From contig NW_024609846.1 in assembly GCF_016920785.2 (NCBI RefSeq), forward strand, positions 119,625,473-119,689,472: a stretch of 64,000 bases of DNA, given 5' to 3'. Positions within the stretch are counted from its first letter, which is position 1, and every line of letters begins with the position of its first letter. The notes beneath the pieces are model-generated. The model did no database searches. It was not told the origin of the DNA and saw nothing but the letters and a program-made list of their open reading frames with translations. This DNA is from Ixodes scapularis (Eukaryota > Arthropoda > Arachnida > Ixodida > Ixodidae). Shown here one piece after another: positions 34,277 to 46,130 of the stretch. The position numbers and the translations under genes are program-made.

Positions 34277-34866
34277 TCAGTCTTGTTGCCATGTCGTATG
34301 CTTCCTTGAACGTAAACGTTTGCTCTGCGAAAAGCCGTTGCTGTAGACGCTCAGCTTGCACACCGAACGGCCTCTCAGCATTACATCCAGCGGCAGCATG
34401 GTTGGATTCAATGTCAAAGGGGCAGCGGCCGCTCGTCCTTCAGCGCTGGTTGAAGCGGTCGATGCTCCGGCGCTAGTTGTGGCCACTGAGAGAGGTTTCA
34501 GCACGCCGAAATTGCAGTTGGCGGCTAATTTCTTTAAATCTGCCACATAGCTAGCGATGGACTCGCCTGGCTGTTAGTCGCGGCGTTGAAATTTGCTTCG
34601 GCTGAATAGTTCCGAAGGCCGTGGATCGTAATGTTGTTGGAGCATGGACATGATGCTTTCAAAGGCAACTTCGTCGGGCTTCCTCGGGTCCGTTAGCGCT
34701 TGCACAGTCTCGTAGGTTTGCGCGCCACAAAGGGTCAGCAGCAGGGCTCTCTTCTTCCCATGGTCCGTTATGTCGTTTGCCAGGAAGAATTCCAACCGCT
34801 CCGCCCAGGCCGACCATCCTGTCCCTTGGAATTCTTCGAGCTTGCCTTGTGTCGTAGTCATCCTTG
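34277..34866 (-). pseudogene. LTR element gag (broken)
   Basis: The probable start reads MTTTQGKLEEFQGTGWSAWA, then ERLEFFLANDI, GKKRALLLTLCGAQTYETVQ and YDPRPSELFSRSKFQRRD. An in-frame stop at about 34577 separates it from QPGESIASYVADLKKLAANC. The typical LTR-retrotransposon gag pattern (GWSxWxERLExFF, RxxLLxxxGxxTY, FxRRxQxPGESIxxYVxxLR) is clear. A further frameshift follows near 34380 (RLFAEQTFTFKEAYDMA in another frame). Confidence 0.8.
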
Positions 34867-34903
34867 AACCGTTGTCGGATTTCTCGCCCGCCCTTGTCGC
34901 CAA

Positions 34904-35695
34904 TGTTAAATATGAGGTGTATACATTAGATGGTTGGCCTAATCGGTTTATTCCGGTGGAGCCTGGCGCTACGTTCCTAGCCTGGCGTTTGTCTGCTCGT
35001 GTCCCGCGGCTCTCTAGCATAGAGATCATACATACTAACTCTAGAGGAAAAGGTCCGCCATTTTCCCATACATTCTGGCTGCCGCAAGCGGCGGAGCGTG
35101 CAGGCAGACCCTCGGGGTCCCAAACACGGTTACATCATCAGAGCAGTTTCGTGAACTTCAACAATCCACGAACTTACCGGTGGAAAGATATTCGCGTTCT
35201 TTTCGAAGCTTTCTTTTTGCATAGCGCGCAGATGTACGGCCTCGCATTAACGCTAAACTAAACCATATACCCGGCTTCGCCGGTGGGGCACGGGTGGGCG
35301 CGGTTGAGGAATACGAAACTGCGCAACCACCAGATTTCCGAGATTTCGACAGAAGGGAATTTAATGCAGCGTAATGACTTTATTGCTTTTTATAAGCGTT
35401 AGAATAGCTCAGAATTTAGTTTACAACGTTAAATTATCACTGTTTATACTGCTGAGAGTTTTCACTCTTCGCGTTTACCATTGCGACTGCCGTCCTTCAG
35501 CTGGCAATGTTGCTTTCTTTCTCTCGTGTTCTGTCGCTCTCTTTTGCGATCTTTCACTCGGGACCCCGGGTGTCGGCGCACGAGATTTGCCACTCCTCCT
35601 CACCCACCTTTACCACCCTGCTCTCAAGCGCTCGGTGCGAGCGCAGCCGATGGTCACGAACCTAAGGGTGTCATCTTGCCGCCCGCTACATAACA
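34904..35695 (-). repeat. 5' LTR (792 bp form)
   Basis: It matches the 192-bp LTR at both ends (34904-35014 and 35620-35695). An extra 605 bp (35015-35619) is bounded by GCTCTC on both sides. The extra block has TATAAAAA on the - strand near 35395, followed by AATAAA. Next to the LTR (34884-34903) the - strand reads TTGGCGACAAGGGCGGGC, a candidate primer-binding site. Confidence 0.8.
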
Positions 35696-35724
35696 GCCGC
35701 CTTATTTTTCTCTCGCTGTTTCAG

Positions 35725-35826
35725 GAAATTTTCAAGGATATGATTGAGGCGGCCGGATTCAAGGAGGTCACGTTCGAGAACCTACTAGGGGGTGTTGCAG
35801 CCATCCACTCGGGATTCAAGCTGTGA
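35725..35826 (+). CDS. COQ5: COQ5, terminal exon with stop codon
   Basis: Terminal exon of 33 codons plus TGA. It starts EIFKDMIEAAGF and ends with the conserved COQ5 C-terminus AIHSGFKL. The acceptor is tctcgctgtttcag. Only 29 bp of original intron sequence (35696-35724) separate it from the end of the LTR element inserted upstream. No canonical AATAAA was seen in the next few hundred bases; a TATAAA at 36101-36106 is the nearest variant. All three exons keep an open frame, so the gene looks functional despite the heavy repeat load in its introns. Confidence 0.95.
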   Translation, partial: EIFKDMIEAAGFKEVTFENLLGGVAAIHSGFKL

Positions 35827-37500
35827 CCGAGAGAAGGCGCTGGACGAATCTGCTTCCCAAGAAGGCGCGCTCACCATCATTGACGAACTTATCGTCTTAA
35901 AGACCCACCCGTGTTGCCGAGCCATACCATTTTTTTTTTGTGTGTGTGAACTTTAATTAGGTGTGAGTCTCAGTCAGTTCTGCTCGCTACTGTCCCCAGT
36001 TAATGGCGTCGCTACACTCGGCAGCGGCTTAGTGCTGTGGCAGATGTCAGTCAAAACACCTGAGAATGCGAAGGCCTTTGTGACATTGTAAGAAGATATT
36101 TATAAAGCATACTTTACTGAATTGTGCATCAGTCTGGAGGTCGTATAGTTCTAAATGTTTTCTTCAAATAATGTTTATAACAGCGTTTACAGTCTGAAAC
36201 ACGTGAACTGCGGAACTGTTTCGTATTGTGATTTCATTCTCAAAACATTATACAGCCTATGAGCACCCTTTCGTCGTTGTTCATAGAACTAATTACAGAT
36301 GTTCAGCACGATATCGTTCTGGGAGTATTTTAAGCGTACACACCAAAATCTCATATTTCCGTCTGACATACCTTATCACTGTATAGGAAACTGGCAATCG
36401 TTGCCACTCAGGTACGGCGGGATTACATTTGAAAGTTTCAGGCTAAACGTGAAACCGCTTTCGTACGTCTTTAGGTAACTCTAAATGTTACATCCACACC
36501 CTGTTTTGCCTTGCTGGGGATATTAAGTTTCGAAATTGCACGCTTTGTGCACAGGATATACACGAGATGGACGCTTTGCATTTCCGCTGCTCTCGCAGTA
36601 GTGGCAATCGTGGCGCCAGCTCTTCCGATTTACACTGTTAACGCTTCTCATAATTTAATGTTATGGGTGAGAGCTCATCATCCAAGAAAGAAATTCTATA
36701 AATACGGTTCCGTTTTTTTTTTTTTGTTTTTTTTTTATGAAGCCGGTAAAATTTGCAAAACATTCGCCGTTGAAAGTTTTCTTCATTTCTGATTTATCCG
36801 AAAAACTCAGAATTTTGAGGTCGCACTGGCTAAAAATGAACAAAAGAGGCAGTTTTCTAAAAAGTTTTGTCGGAGCACAGGTTTAGCGGTCATCAGTAGA
36901 GGCCTCCCCAGATTCCTGCAAAATCTCGTAATATTGACCAAAGAAGGTTCACCTTTATCCTGTCAGGGTTCGTTACGGATAGCGGGGCATTGTAGTTCTA
37001 GGTTACGACACAAACCACCGTTTTGGTTTCCAGATTGAACATCTTAGAGGAAGGTAGGGTTGTGATTTAATAACCGTGAAAGCCATGAACTCTTAAATTT
37101 CATAGGAGGGACAGCTGAGGTCTCTACCTCAGCACTCCACCCCACGCAGGAGCAGAGAGAAGTGGTAGAATAGGATGAAAAGAAAACAAGCTTTCCAACG
37201 ACTACGTTGGAAAGCGATTTTGAATGTCTTTTTCAAGTTCTGTCGTGGGATAGTTAGTATTACTAATGGCAAGGGCGTCGATGTCACGTGGTACACGTGC
37301 ATACTTATAAATCTAGGCAAACGTTATACCCGCCGGTTAATATATATTTTTCTTTTCAATCTTGAAAATTTGGAAACATAGCAAATATAAACTCTATTTC
37401 GTAGAATCGGGAATCTAACAAAAATAAACTCCGAAAAACACGCTTCGGATTTCACGAGGAATAAACTCGAAATCCTATCTATACACCAACTCATGTTTAC
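35827..37500. other. COQ5 3' flank; no further gene seen
   Basis: It holds the COQ5 3' UTR, then unassigned AT-rich sequence. A small hairpin GCTTTCCAACG/CGTTGGAAAGC is at 37190-37214. Confidence 0.45.
36101..36106 (+). promoter_or_regulatory. Possible COQ5 poly(A) signal variant (TATAAA)
   Basis: TATAAA about 275 bp after the COQ5 stop codon. It is the nearest plausible hexamer, since no AATAAA occurs closer on the + strand. Weak call. Confidence 0.25.
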
Positions 37501-39700
37501 AAACAAACCTGAGCGCCCCTAGCGGACGCCACCGGCGCCGCGCATGCGCGATGGGGGTGTGGGCAAGAAGCTCGCCGTCGCCCATAAACAAACCATTGAA
37601 ATGCGATGTTGTCGGTGTCGGTGTGAGTCCCCACGCTCTTGTTCGCGTTGCAATTGTTGATTCTACGTCCTCCTAACGATGTCTGACTACTTGAGCGGCG
37701 TCAGCGAAATTAACGAGGCTCGTTACACCGCAAAACTTCGCGTGAATAATCTGACATGCGGCGATTCATTTCGCGTGGACGCCGCAGAATGTACGCTAAA
37801 GCCTGATTCACATGATGAGATTTCCCTCGCAATTTTCAGTAGCGACGTTGCTCGGACTGCAAAAGCGTGAACCGTAGCTGAGATGATCGACGTCGATACT
37901 GAAAATCGCAAGCAGAATCTAACCAAGCGAATCAGGCATAACAAGTCGGTGATGGCCACTGGTAACAATGATTAACATCTCCTTGTATCTACTGTTTACG
38001 TCGAGCCTGCTTACCAACCTTCAAACTTAAGTCTTTTGAGGCCTGCACTTACTTATTGTCGCAAGTACCGGGCCCACGTTTGGTCTACGGGCCGGTGTTT
38101 TCTAAAAGAGCAGACGACAAGCAAAAACGTTTGAAAGAGCAGACGACAGTTCGAACAATCAGGCGACCGTTTGAACTTGAAGACGCACTGAACGTAGTCT
38201 GCAGGTGGTCCGTACAACTTGACGGTTTTCCGGTGTTCATTTTGGAACAAAACAAACAAATCTGATGGCCAGAAGTATCCGTGAATTCAACCCAAAATGT
38301 TTCCCGCCCAAGCAATGGTAGTCCGACGGCGTCTGGTTTTCCCTTTTCACGGCACATATCCACGTTCTCGGACGAACCGAGCGCATGAAAAGTGACCTTC
38401 AAACCTTTCTCGACGCTTTTGGTACAGCCCCAGTTGCAGCATTTTGACAAGAAGGCAGGTTTTTGTCTGGTTCCTTTCAAAACAACGCAGGAATGCACGT
38501 CTCAGATGGGCACTTCCGCCCACAGTCCCGGACCGGAAGTGCGTCCGACGCGCCACTACCGCGCCGTGACGTATCAGAGATGAGTTCGTGTATATAGTGC
38601 CTCCAGTTCGGAGTTTGAGGCTGGCAGAATGTAGAGGAAGTGGACGTGCCAAAATGAAACCGAATGTAAGGAAGGCGACAGCTTTTCGGCCCTCAGTATT
38701 TCCGTTTGATGCTCCTCAGTCTCGACACCTTGCAAGCACCGTGCAGCTTTCGCTAGGTAACCAAAAGAAAGCTTGTGCAATGACTTATTCTTTGTGTTGT
38801 CTCTCTGAAAGAAAAAAAGAAAACACCCAAGGATCGTGTCCACCAGCAAGGAAATAACACCGAACTCTGGACAGCTACCGCCATCTATGAGCGACGGCGA
38901 CAACCATAATATAGACCATTCCATTTAGCGCTCTCTGGGCGGCACCATTTTGTTCGACCACAGCGCCCTCTCCACACATCCGGGAAGTTCAGCGGGTTCG
39001 GCGAGGTAAAACGAGAGAGAGGGCACGCGTCCGACTCCGCTAGCAGACGACAAAACGGGAGGTTGCCGTTCTCCATCTTTGGGCTGTATCGGCGGGCTGT
39101 ACGGAACATCGAACTCTCGCTCGTGGCTGCCGTTGTGAAGTGGTTCGCGTTCTTAGAATAGTTGTGGCTACTCCAAAATCAGTCTATAACTCTCTGTTGT
39201 TCTATTTTGCTAAATGATCAACTATCATATCTTTTTTCCGTTACTTAAATAGCAGTTGAGTCAGCCGGCAGTACTACCCAAAACTACTCTGTGTATTGCG
39301 GCAGCAGAGCACGTTTTATTTATTACTTCAGACTTCCACTCATGGTCGCTAAAGGCTTACACCAGTACGAACTTTTGTGCAGTAAAAACGGTACAGCAAC
39401 CGGATTTACTTTTCGCCAAAGAAACCGGTCAATCTGACACAGTTTTCCCAATTTTTGTTTTTTATTTGCACGCAGGTAACAGCGCAATTGGACCCTGTGA
39501 CTCTCTTTATCTAGCATAGTCTTACACGATAACTGGCATACCAAAATCTGCGCATCTGCGCTTGAAAGTTCCAATATGACGCGATTTTAAACAGAGTTTG
39601 CACGCCAGCCGGGCGCTAGCTACAGCCCACTCGGCGGAGCGGACGACCAGCGGGGTGAGAGGGGGAGTGTTTTTTTTTCTCTTTTACCCTCTCTGCTATG
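37500..39700. other. No secure gene; CpG-rich patch with a 63-codon frame
   Basis: A GC-rich patch at 37510-37680 precedes an ATG frame (37679-37870, MSDYLSGVSEINEARYTAKL...) with no recognised domain. On the - strand at about 38450 KCCNWGCTKSVEKGLKVTFH resembles the start of a THAP domain, but the downstream ligands and Trp are not in frame. Both are weak. Confidence 0.3.
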
Positions 39701-39711
39701 ACCCTAATGGA

Positions 39712-40150
39712 ACTAGGGATGTCGCGAACCACCCCAAGTTCGATTTCGAAAGGTTTCGATATTTGCGAAGCAAACTGAGGTTCGATTTCGAAAAATTTTC
39801 GATATTTTCGTACCGACCGAGGTTCGAATTCGAAAAATTCGCAACTTTCGGTCACAGTGGAGTTTCGAATCCGAAAAGTTCGAAGCTTTCACGGTTTCTA
39901 AAATTTCGGATTCGAATATTTCGAATATTTTTTTTTACTTCAGGTTCGATAAATTCGAAGATTTCGAAATTCTTTGGAAATAAAATCGAACGCTTCGAAT
40001 TTTTATAGACATGAAGTTCGAACAATTCGAATTTTTCGAATTTCTTTTTGCATAAAGTTCGAAGGTTTCGATTCTCTTTTAACAATAAATTCGAAAAAAA
40101 AAAAAGCTTCGAAGATTTTGAATTTTTTCAAGTTTTCAAAGTTCGAAGTC
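39712..40150. repeat. TTCGAA word array (hAT-type end)
   Basis: From TAGGGATGTCGCGAAC at 39715, about 430 bp consist largely of GTTCGAATTCGAAAAATT-like words with around 25 copies of TTCGA/TCGAA. The start resembles hAT termini (TAGGGxTGTGCGAA). No opposite end was seen. Confidence 0.65.
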
Positions 40151-40199
40151 CGGTTTTAAAGTTCCTCCACAGTTTGTTTCAAATAACGTTTTCACGACT

Positions 40200-43100
40200 C
40201 GCTGGTTTTCACAAAATCAAGTTTAGAAAAGTTAGGGTGTGATATCTAGATTCTGCGAAGTTGGTCACGCAATTAAATGAGGCGACGAGTGTCCCGAATG
40301 TGCTGGAATAATTGCCAGTGCAGAGTGACGTGTGACCATGGATCAGTAATTGTGACCGCCAGCCCGGGGTAAAGAAGGTGGGGGGGGTTCTTTAACCTGC
40401 ATCACACAATAGTGATCACACGAACACACTATTTTACGAGACTCATCCAGTTCGAAACGGCCAGGGGCAGGCAGGAGGTTGAGGCTCAGAAAAACCTTGA
40501 AGCGACCTGGCAAACTACCTCGCCAACCCTTGCACGCTGGTAGTAATCCGATCGAACGCCGCCCGGGTTACGCTGGCATATAGTAAGTTTAGTTTGTAAT
40601 TGTCCGGGAGGTTTATTTTCTGGGACGGAGGAATCGCCTCGCAAAAAGCCGACAGAAAACAATACGGGAAAAGAGGGCGTGGTCGAGCTTATTTTAATCT
40701 GAACTGCTAACGACAAATAGAAAACCTTACATAGGCCAAAATTCTGCTCAGCAGAGCGTCTATGCGAAGTCCCGTTCAAAACGCTCATAGCACGAGATTC
40801 GAGTCTTAATAGCGGCCATACAAACAATATATTACAATTTATGTTGGTAGTTTCTGATAGACTACTATATTAACTAACTGTGAATAAGAAAATAAAAGAA
40901 ATAAAATGTGGGGTTTTTCACAAAATCGACGCCACACTTGCCAGTTTTTCGAATTTTTCGTTTTTCAGGCACATGTAGCGCATTATACACTCTTGCAAAC
41001 TATTCGCGACTCCAGCGACCTATAGGGGGCGCCCCCACCAAACAAACATGGCGGCTGAGTCCAGGTCGCGGCGGCTCGGCCGGGCCGCCTGAACAGGTGG
41101 CGCGTTCAATTTAACAGATTTTCTTTTGTTTAATGCCCAATTTTATAGGTATTTGAACTGAGACGGTTAAGTGTAGCCGGTGCAGACCGGTGTTTTTTTG
41201 TTCTTTTCGTGTCAAACTTTCGTTTCGGAGATTTCGTTCAAAACCGAAACTATGGGCTCCGGAGAGACGGTAATATATTAATCAGTTTTGATCATCTAAG
41301 GAAAGCGGCGATGACTATAGAATTGTTCCACAAAGAGTAACTTTTCAGCTAACTCGCATGCCTCGACCATGCGACTTATCTGTCCGCGAAATCAAGCTTT
41401 TGTGCGTATCCGCGTTTACGAAACAGCTCCAGTCGTCTGCTCGTTAACCCGCCGTCGCCCCACTAAGCAGCTGATAATCGTATTCCAATTCAGGTTTTAG
41501 TAGCAATCAAGAAGTCATTTTGACGAGCGGGTTATGTATTATATTACGTACTCTGTGCCACTGAAGCGATATGAGTATAGTCTTCGGGTTGAAATATGAG
41601 CTTAGTCAGACGGAGACATACTACTTAAACTTAGCCAAATGGTTCTATAGCCGGCAGCACGGGGACAAACTGAAGAGAGTCTTCATTGAAGATCCGCGCA
41701 GAACCTCTCTGCATTGAACGGAGAAAATTAGTATTTTTTTGTGGCCAGTCAACCTGACCAATGTAGACGTATATTGCTGCTGGCTTCGACGTCCTCGTAA
41801 TATAAATATTGGAGGCACTATAGGTCAAAACGCCGTGACAGCATCTAACGTTGCGAGACTTGTCTCCCACCTTTTTAAAACAGATAATTTCTCTCATTCA
41901 TCATTTGCAGTGAGCAAGTTTTCCTGAATCTAGGCATCTAGGAGATCGGTGCGCGTGATTTGGAAAATTCGGTGGTGCTAGAGGTTGAAGAAGACAAAGT
42001 TATATAAAAAGAGTTGTCAGTCAGCGCGGTTTGTTTGAATTTTGCTTTATTTTCGTGTGTAAGGTGTGAGTGTTGTTTGCTATAGTGCGCTGTGGTGTGT
42101 GTAATCATGTGCAACCAACTCGCCCAAGCTGCTACGTTCTGAATCAAGTAATTGCGAATCAGCCCAACTCGTTCAGTGTGGTCCAGAGGCTTTTTCGGCG
42201 AAAAGCAGCCAAGATGAATAGCCAACGCACCGACCGGCGTGGGTGGCTCAAACTTGAAGCTAACCGAACACAACCAAACTCAAGAAAAGCAGCTATCGAA
42301 CCTTCCCATTCACTTGACTGCAACATTGATGTTCCCTCTAGTATCAGTTACCAAGCAGTCGTCACTTTGAATGTGATTCGAGACAGACAAGAAATCAAAA
42401 AGTTTTCCGTGATTCCTCCCCATCCAAGGAATCGAAAGCACGCGACCGTGTGCTGTGGAGTAAACGGGCTTTCAAACAAGTAATAGAAGAAAACAATCTA
42501 CTGAGGCTTCACCACACTAATGATCACTCAGGCAAACTTCAGAAATATTCGGACCTTCGTCAAATTACATCGTTCGCCACCGCGCCGACAACACGTCTCC
42601 GCGAAAGCCACCAGACGTGGAGGGGCGCGGTGCGACCTGGACCGGCTGGTTCCCGGTTTTCCCGCTTGGCGGCGTCCGTTTTGCTGGAGTCGCGAATTGA
42701 ATTTATACTCAAAAGAAAGAACTTAATTGGAGCTTTACGGTGATACAAATTTCATAAAAATATGTTGATTAGGTCACACAGCACAGCTTGCTGAACTTCG
42801 TCAAATATCGTCGCAGAGAGGCGGTTTGACAAATGAAAAAAAACAAAAAAAACGTTAAGAATGTTATGACCTAGATGCTTAATTAGCATGAAAAAGCCTA
42901 TGTCTAGAGTGCTCCCAAGAAGTTATATTGATGTAGCGTAAAAAGTAGGGAAAAGGGATGGAGTGAAATATGGCACCTCCGATAAGCTGGAGAAACGTAA
43001 GTTTCCACCTTGGCCGCTACAACGGTCCATAACTTGAGAACGAAAATTCCGACGAATTTGCCATTTGCGTCTTTTATTATAGGAATTGCCCCCAAACATA

Positions 43101-43400
43101 CTTTTTTTTTTTTTTTTGTCAAAATTAAAAATTCTACCCTATATCTGTGCCCGAGTTGAGATGAAATCACCCATATGGCTCATTACGGGGCTGGCACTTT
43201 GGGTTTCAAGCAACAGGCATCATAAGAGATGTGCCAGCGATAACACAATGTTGGAATTGATTGCAGGTCGCCTTTATAAGTGAACAGGCTACGGTAGTGC
43301 TGGTTGCCCTGGTCATTTGTTAGGGCCAGGATAAAAACGCATAGTCCTTTTACCATTCACATTTAGAAAGAGCACATCACGGATGGACACATATCCACTT
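40200..43400. other. No gene seen
   Basis: Unassigned intergenic sequence between COQ5 and Derlin-2. Frames at 42070-42483 and 42450-42743 have no recognised content. Confidence 0.4.
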
Positions 43401-43418
43401 CCAGCTCTATGCTTCGTT

Positions 43419-43575
43419 TCCTTCAAGTCCAAACGCAGCCGACGCTACGTGCTGATGGGACCAATTACAGCGTCAAAAGCACACCATCATGTTGTTCAAT
43501 GTTTCTGTAGTCTATCTTCGCTGAACCAATCATAAACATAAAAGACCTAGTGACTTGCGCTTTTGACGCTGCGTG
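43419..43575. repeat. Repeat with GCAGCCGACGCTAC; inverted CAGCGTCAAAAGC arms
   Basis: CAAACGCAGCCGACGCTACG is shared with 63656-63672 and 63970-63987. CAGCGTCAAAAGC (43467) and GCTTTTGACGCTG (43559) form inverted arms. Confidence 0.5.
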
Positions 43576-43657
43576 GTGTTTGACGTCGTGGTGTCGGCTG
43601 CTTCTGAACTTTAAGGCCGACGTAGGACCTGTTTTCTGCAGGCAGTATAATCACCTT

Positions 43658-43703
43658 AATACTCCCCTCTCCTAAGCTGCGAGGCTTAGGAGGGGGGAGT
43701 ATT
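43658..43703. repeat. 20-bp hairpin
   Basis: AATACTCCCCTCTCCTAAGC and GCTTAGGAGGGGGGAGTATT, one mismatch, 6-nt loop. Confidence 0.7.
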
Positions 43704-43863
43704 GTGTGAGACCACTTCCATGTGAGACCACTTCCGATGCTGCCCAATCGAAGGCACTATGTTGGCTACAATTCTTGGTATAATAAAGGTTCCACAAGTG
43801 GCCATCTGCTACTAGTCTTCAAAAGCAGAGCCCAACCGCTGCAGTGATGTGATGGGCCTAAGC

Positions 43864-44015
43864 CATTTTGGAGCACCTTTTGGAGCAGCCAAAACAGTGT
43901 TTTGGAGCAGCAAATGTGGCCTTTGGAGCAGCCAAGACAGAGTTCTGGAGGAGCAAAAGTGGTTTTTGGAGCAGCCAAAACAGTGTTTTAAAGCTAAAAA
44001 AGTGACTTTTGGAGA
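43864..44015 (+). repeat. TTTTGGAGCAGC 21/22-bp tandem repeat
   Basis: About seven units of GGAGCAGCCAAAACAGTGTTTT alternating with GGAGCAGCAAATGTGGCCTTT (22 and 21 bp). The frame through it gives a repeating seven-residue pattern with no known protein. Related array at 19060-19140 in reverse. Confidence 0.75.
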
Positions 44016-44199
44016 ATATATTCTTAGAAAAATGAATATTTGTTTTAAGTGCTGGACAAACGAAGGGCACTACGTGTTGTGTTGTGATGTGACGTGTTGG
44101 GGCGGAACTCGCTGCCTGAGTGTTTGCTGCTGAGACATCCCACAAGTATACAATGCTGTAGGCGTTGCCGAGCAATTCCGAAAAAAACAAAAAAAAACA

Positions 44200-46100
44200 C
44201 TTGCTATTGTTTTACTGTTTCCAGACGTGGCAGATTTTTATAAAAAGTAAGCAAATGTAAAACAATGGATTGCAAGCGTCCCGGCTGGTGCCTCTCGTGC
44301 AATCATGTTCACCTGCTCGTGAGGGCAACTTCGGCAGGCTTGCAGTTACACGTACTTCGTCACGCGAGCGGAGACAACGACTGTTCGACCGAAACCGAAA
44401 CCATGCCACTCCGCTCCGTCGCCAACTGGTTCCCAAAATAGTATGCAAAATGTAACTGTCCAGCATACGACAATAAACAGTCCAGCGGCGCGTGCTTGCC
44501 AGGCCGGCAGGCGAGGTACAGGCTAAACACACAGAAAAAAAGAACCTGAGCGTATCGATGCAAGACATTGCGATCGAATCAGGGTAAAAAAGTTCTTGGA
44601 GCGCTTAAATTTGTGCAACGACTGAACTCGAGACAAACAAGCGCGGTGTGCGGGTTCAGCGTGCAGACATCGCCTTCTTTGCTTTAGCTCACTTCTCGTC
44701 ATCAACTTTCTTTCGCGGCAGGTTTCTCACGTACTGGGGTCCCTCTCGAAAGAAAGCTTATCGAGAAAAACCTAGGTAATCAAAACTTCGCCAAGCAGTC
44801 ATTGAGTTAAGGAGGGATTTTTTTAGCAGCGTATGATGTAAACAAGAGCAGGAATGTCGATGCGTTTCAGTTTAGAAAGCGCCATATCTGCAGCGACGTG
44901 GGGACGGACACATACGACGTCGCGCGACCACGGCGACTGTGGTCGCGCGAGCGCTTCAGCTCACGAAGTAACTCTCGCCGCGCAAGTAAAAGGCTGTTTA
45001 TAGACCCTTCCAGAAAAGGGCTGCTGGCCGGTTTCATTTTCAGTGTTCGTGCGTATGGCGCGTGATTTGCTCGCTCTCCGAAGCGACGCACACGCGCGTG
45101 CTGAGCTGTGGAGTTCGCACGCTGAGCTGTGGATTTGTAAACATTGGAAAGGTCTATACTACGACGTTGAGCGCAGTGAACGCAGCGTAGCGCAGAACGC
45201 GCGCCGTTCATTGGCCGGCAACCAGAAACTCGATATCTGCGATCAATCCGTATCTGTGCGGGCTGCGCTACGCCACGCCCGTCGACGTCACGTTACGTTT
45301 GAGTATAAACGTACCTTAACTCTCGCCGTGCGGCATGTTTGGCACTCGGCACACTAACATCGGAGGGTGTGCACACGCACGCGTCTATCGCAAAAAAAAA
45401 GTAAAAAAAAAAAAAAAAAAAAAAAAGACGCGGGATGAGATTTCCGAGACGACGAGAGCGCGAGACGACGGGAAAAATCATGCAAGACCGAATAGCGATT
45501 GATGTAGGGTACTTTGTGTCCGGCGGCGTCTTTTGTGCCACCAAGCTCACGCATGCTCAATTTCGGTTTTCAGTTTAGTTTCGTTTTTGAAAGGCAACCA
45601 AAATCGGTCCTCTGGCGCAGGCTTGGCGCAGATTAGCCATATTTTGGCGAAATGTAGCAGGATGTAGCAGGGTTAGCCCCTTGGCGCAGTTTGGCGCAAT
45701 TGGCGCAGCAATCACATCACTGCCGCTGCAAACTTCAGAGCTCTACTACCGTGGTCACAGTAAAAAAATGATGCAATACTTTCTTGAATATTTGTAGATA
45801 CTTGTAAATATTTAGGCAGCTACTTATTAATTTTTGTTTAGCATAAAGTTATCCCCACGTTTTACTCGTATAGTCCACTATCAACAAGCTAGAACTCGTT
45901 TAATGGAATTCAGTTTGTGATGCTAAGTCAGAGAAAAATGTCATGAAGCTATGACTTGCTTTCCTCTCCAACAGCGTGGCCGCATGTACGCCCTACACTC
46001 AGACACCTGCCTCTTGTAAGACAACGATTTTCTTTCGACATGTTTGCAAAGTGTGCCTCTTGGTGTGCTTGTACCCTGAACAGAGACACACGGAAGCCGG
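44200..46100. other. No gene seen beyond repeats
   Basis: It holds short inverted sequences (for example GTCGCGCGACCACGGCGACTG with its inverse at about 44916-44955), a poly-A run at 45408-45426 and the GTAGCAGGAT repeat at 45637-45720. Confidence 0.4.
45637..45720 (+). repeat. Interspersed repeat copy 2 (GTAGCAGGATGTAGCAGGG)
   Basis: Reverse-complement partner of 12985-13080. It also has TTGGCGCAGTTTGGCGCAAT followed by TGGCGCAGC, a tandem 10-bp word. Confidence 0.6.
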
Positions 46101-46130
46101 CTGTAATAAAAGGAAGCAACCATGCTTTGG

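Larger units (their letters stand above)
30651..35695 (-). mobile_element. Ty3/gypsy-type LTR retrotransposon with both LTRs and target duplication
   Basis: The element is bounded by TGTTAAATATGAG on the left and CTACATAACA on the right (TG...CA). It is flanked by the 5-bp direct repeat GCCGC at 30646-30650 and 35696-35700. On the - strand the order is 5' LTR (35695-34904), gag, protease, RT, RNase H, integrase, polypurine tract GGAGGGGG (30850-30843), 3' LTR (30842-30651). It is inserted antisense in the last COQ5 intron. Coding parts have stops and frameshifts, so it is inactive. Confidence 0.9.

Noticed and set aside
37679..37870. MSDYLSGVSEINEARYTAKL frame as a gene or first exon
   Set aside because: It follows a GC-rich patch but has no recognised domain and no clear donor; left as unassigned.
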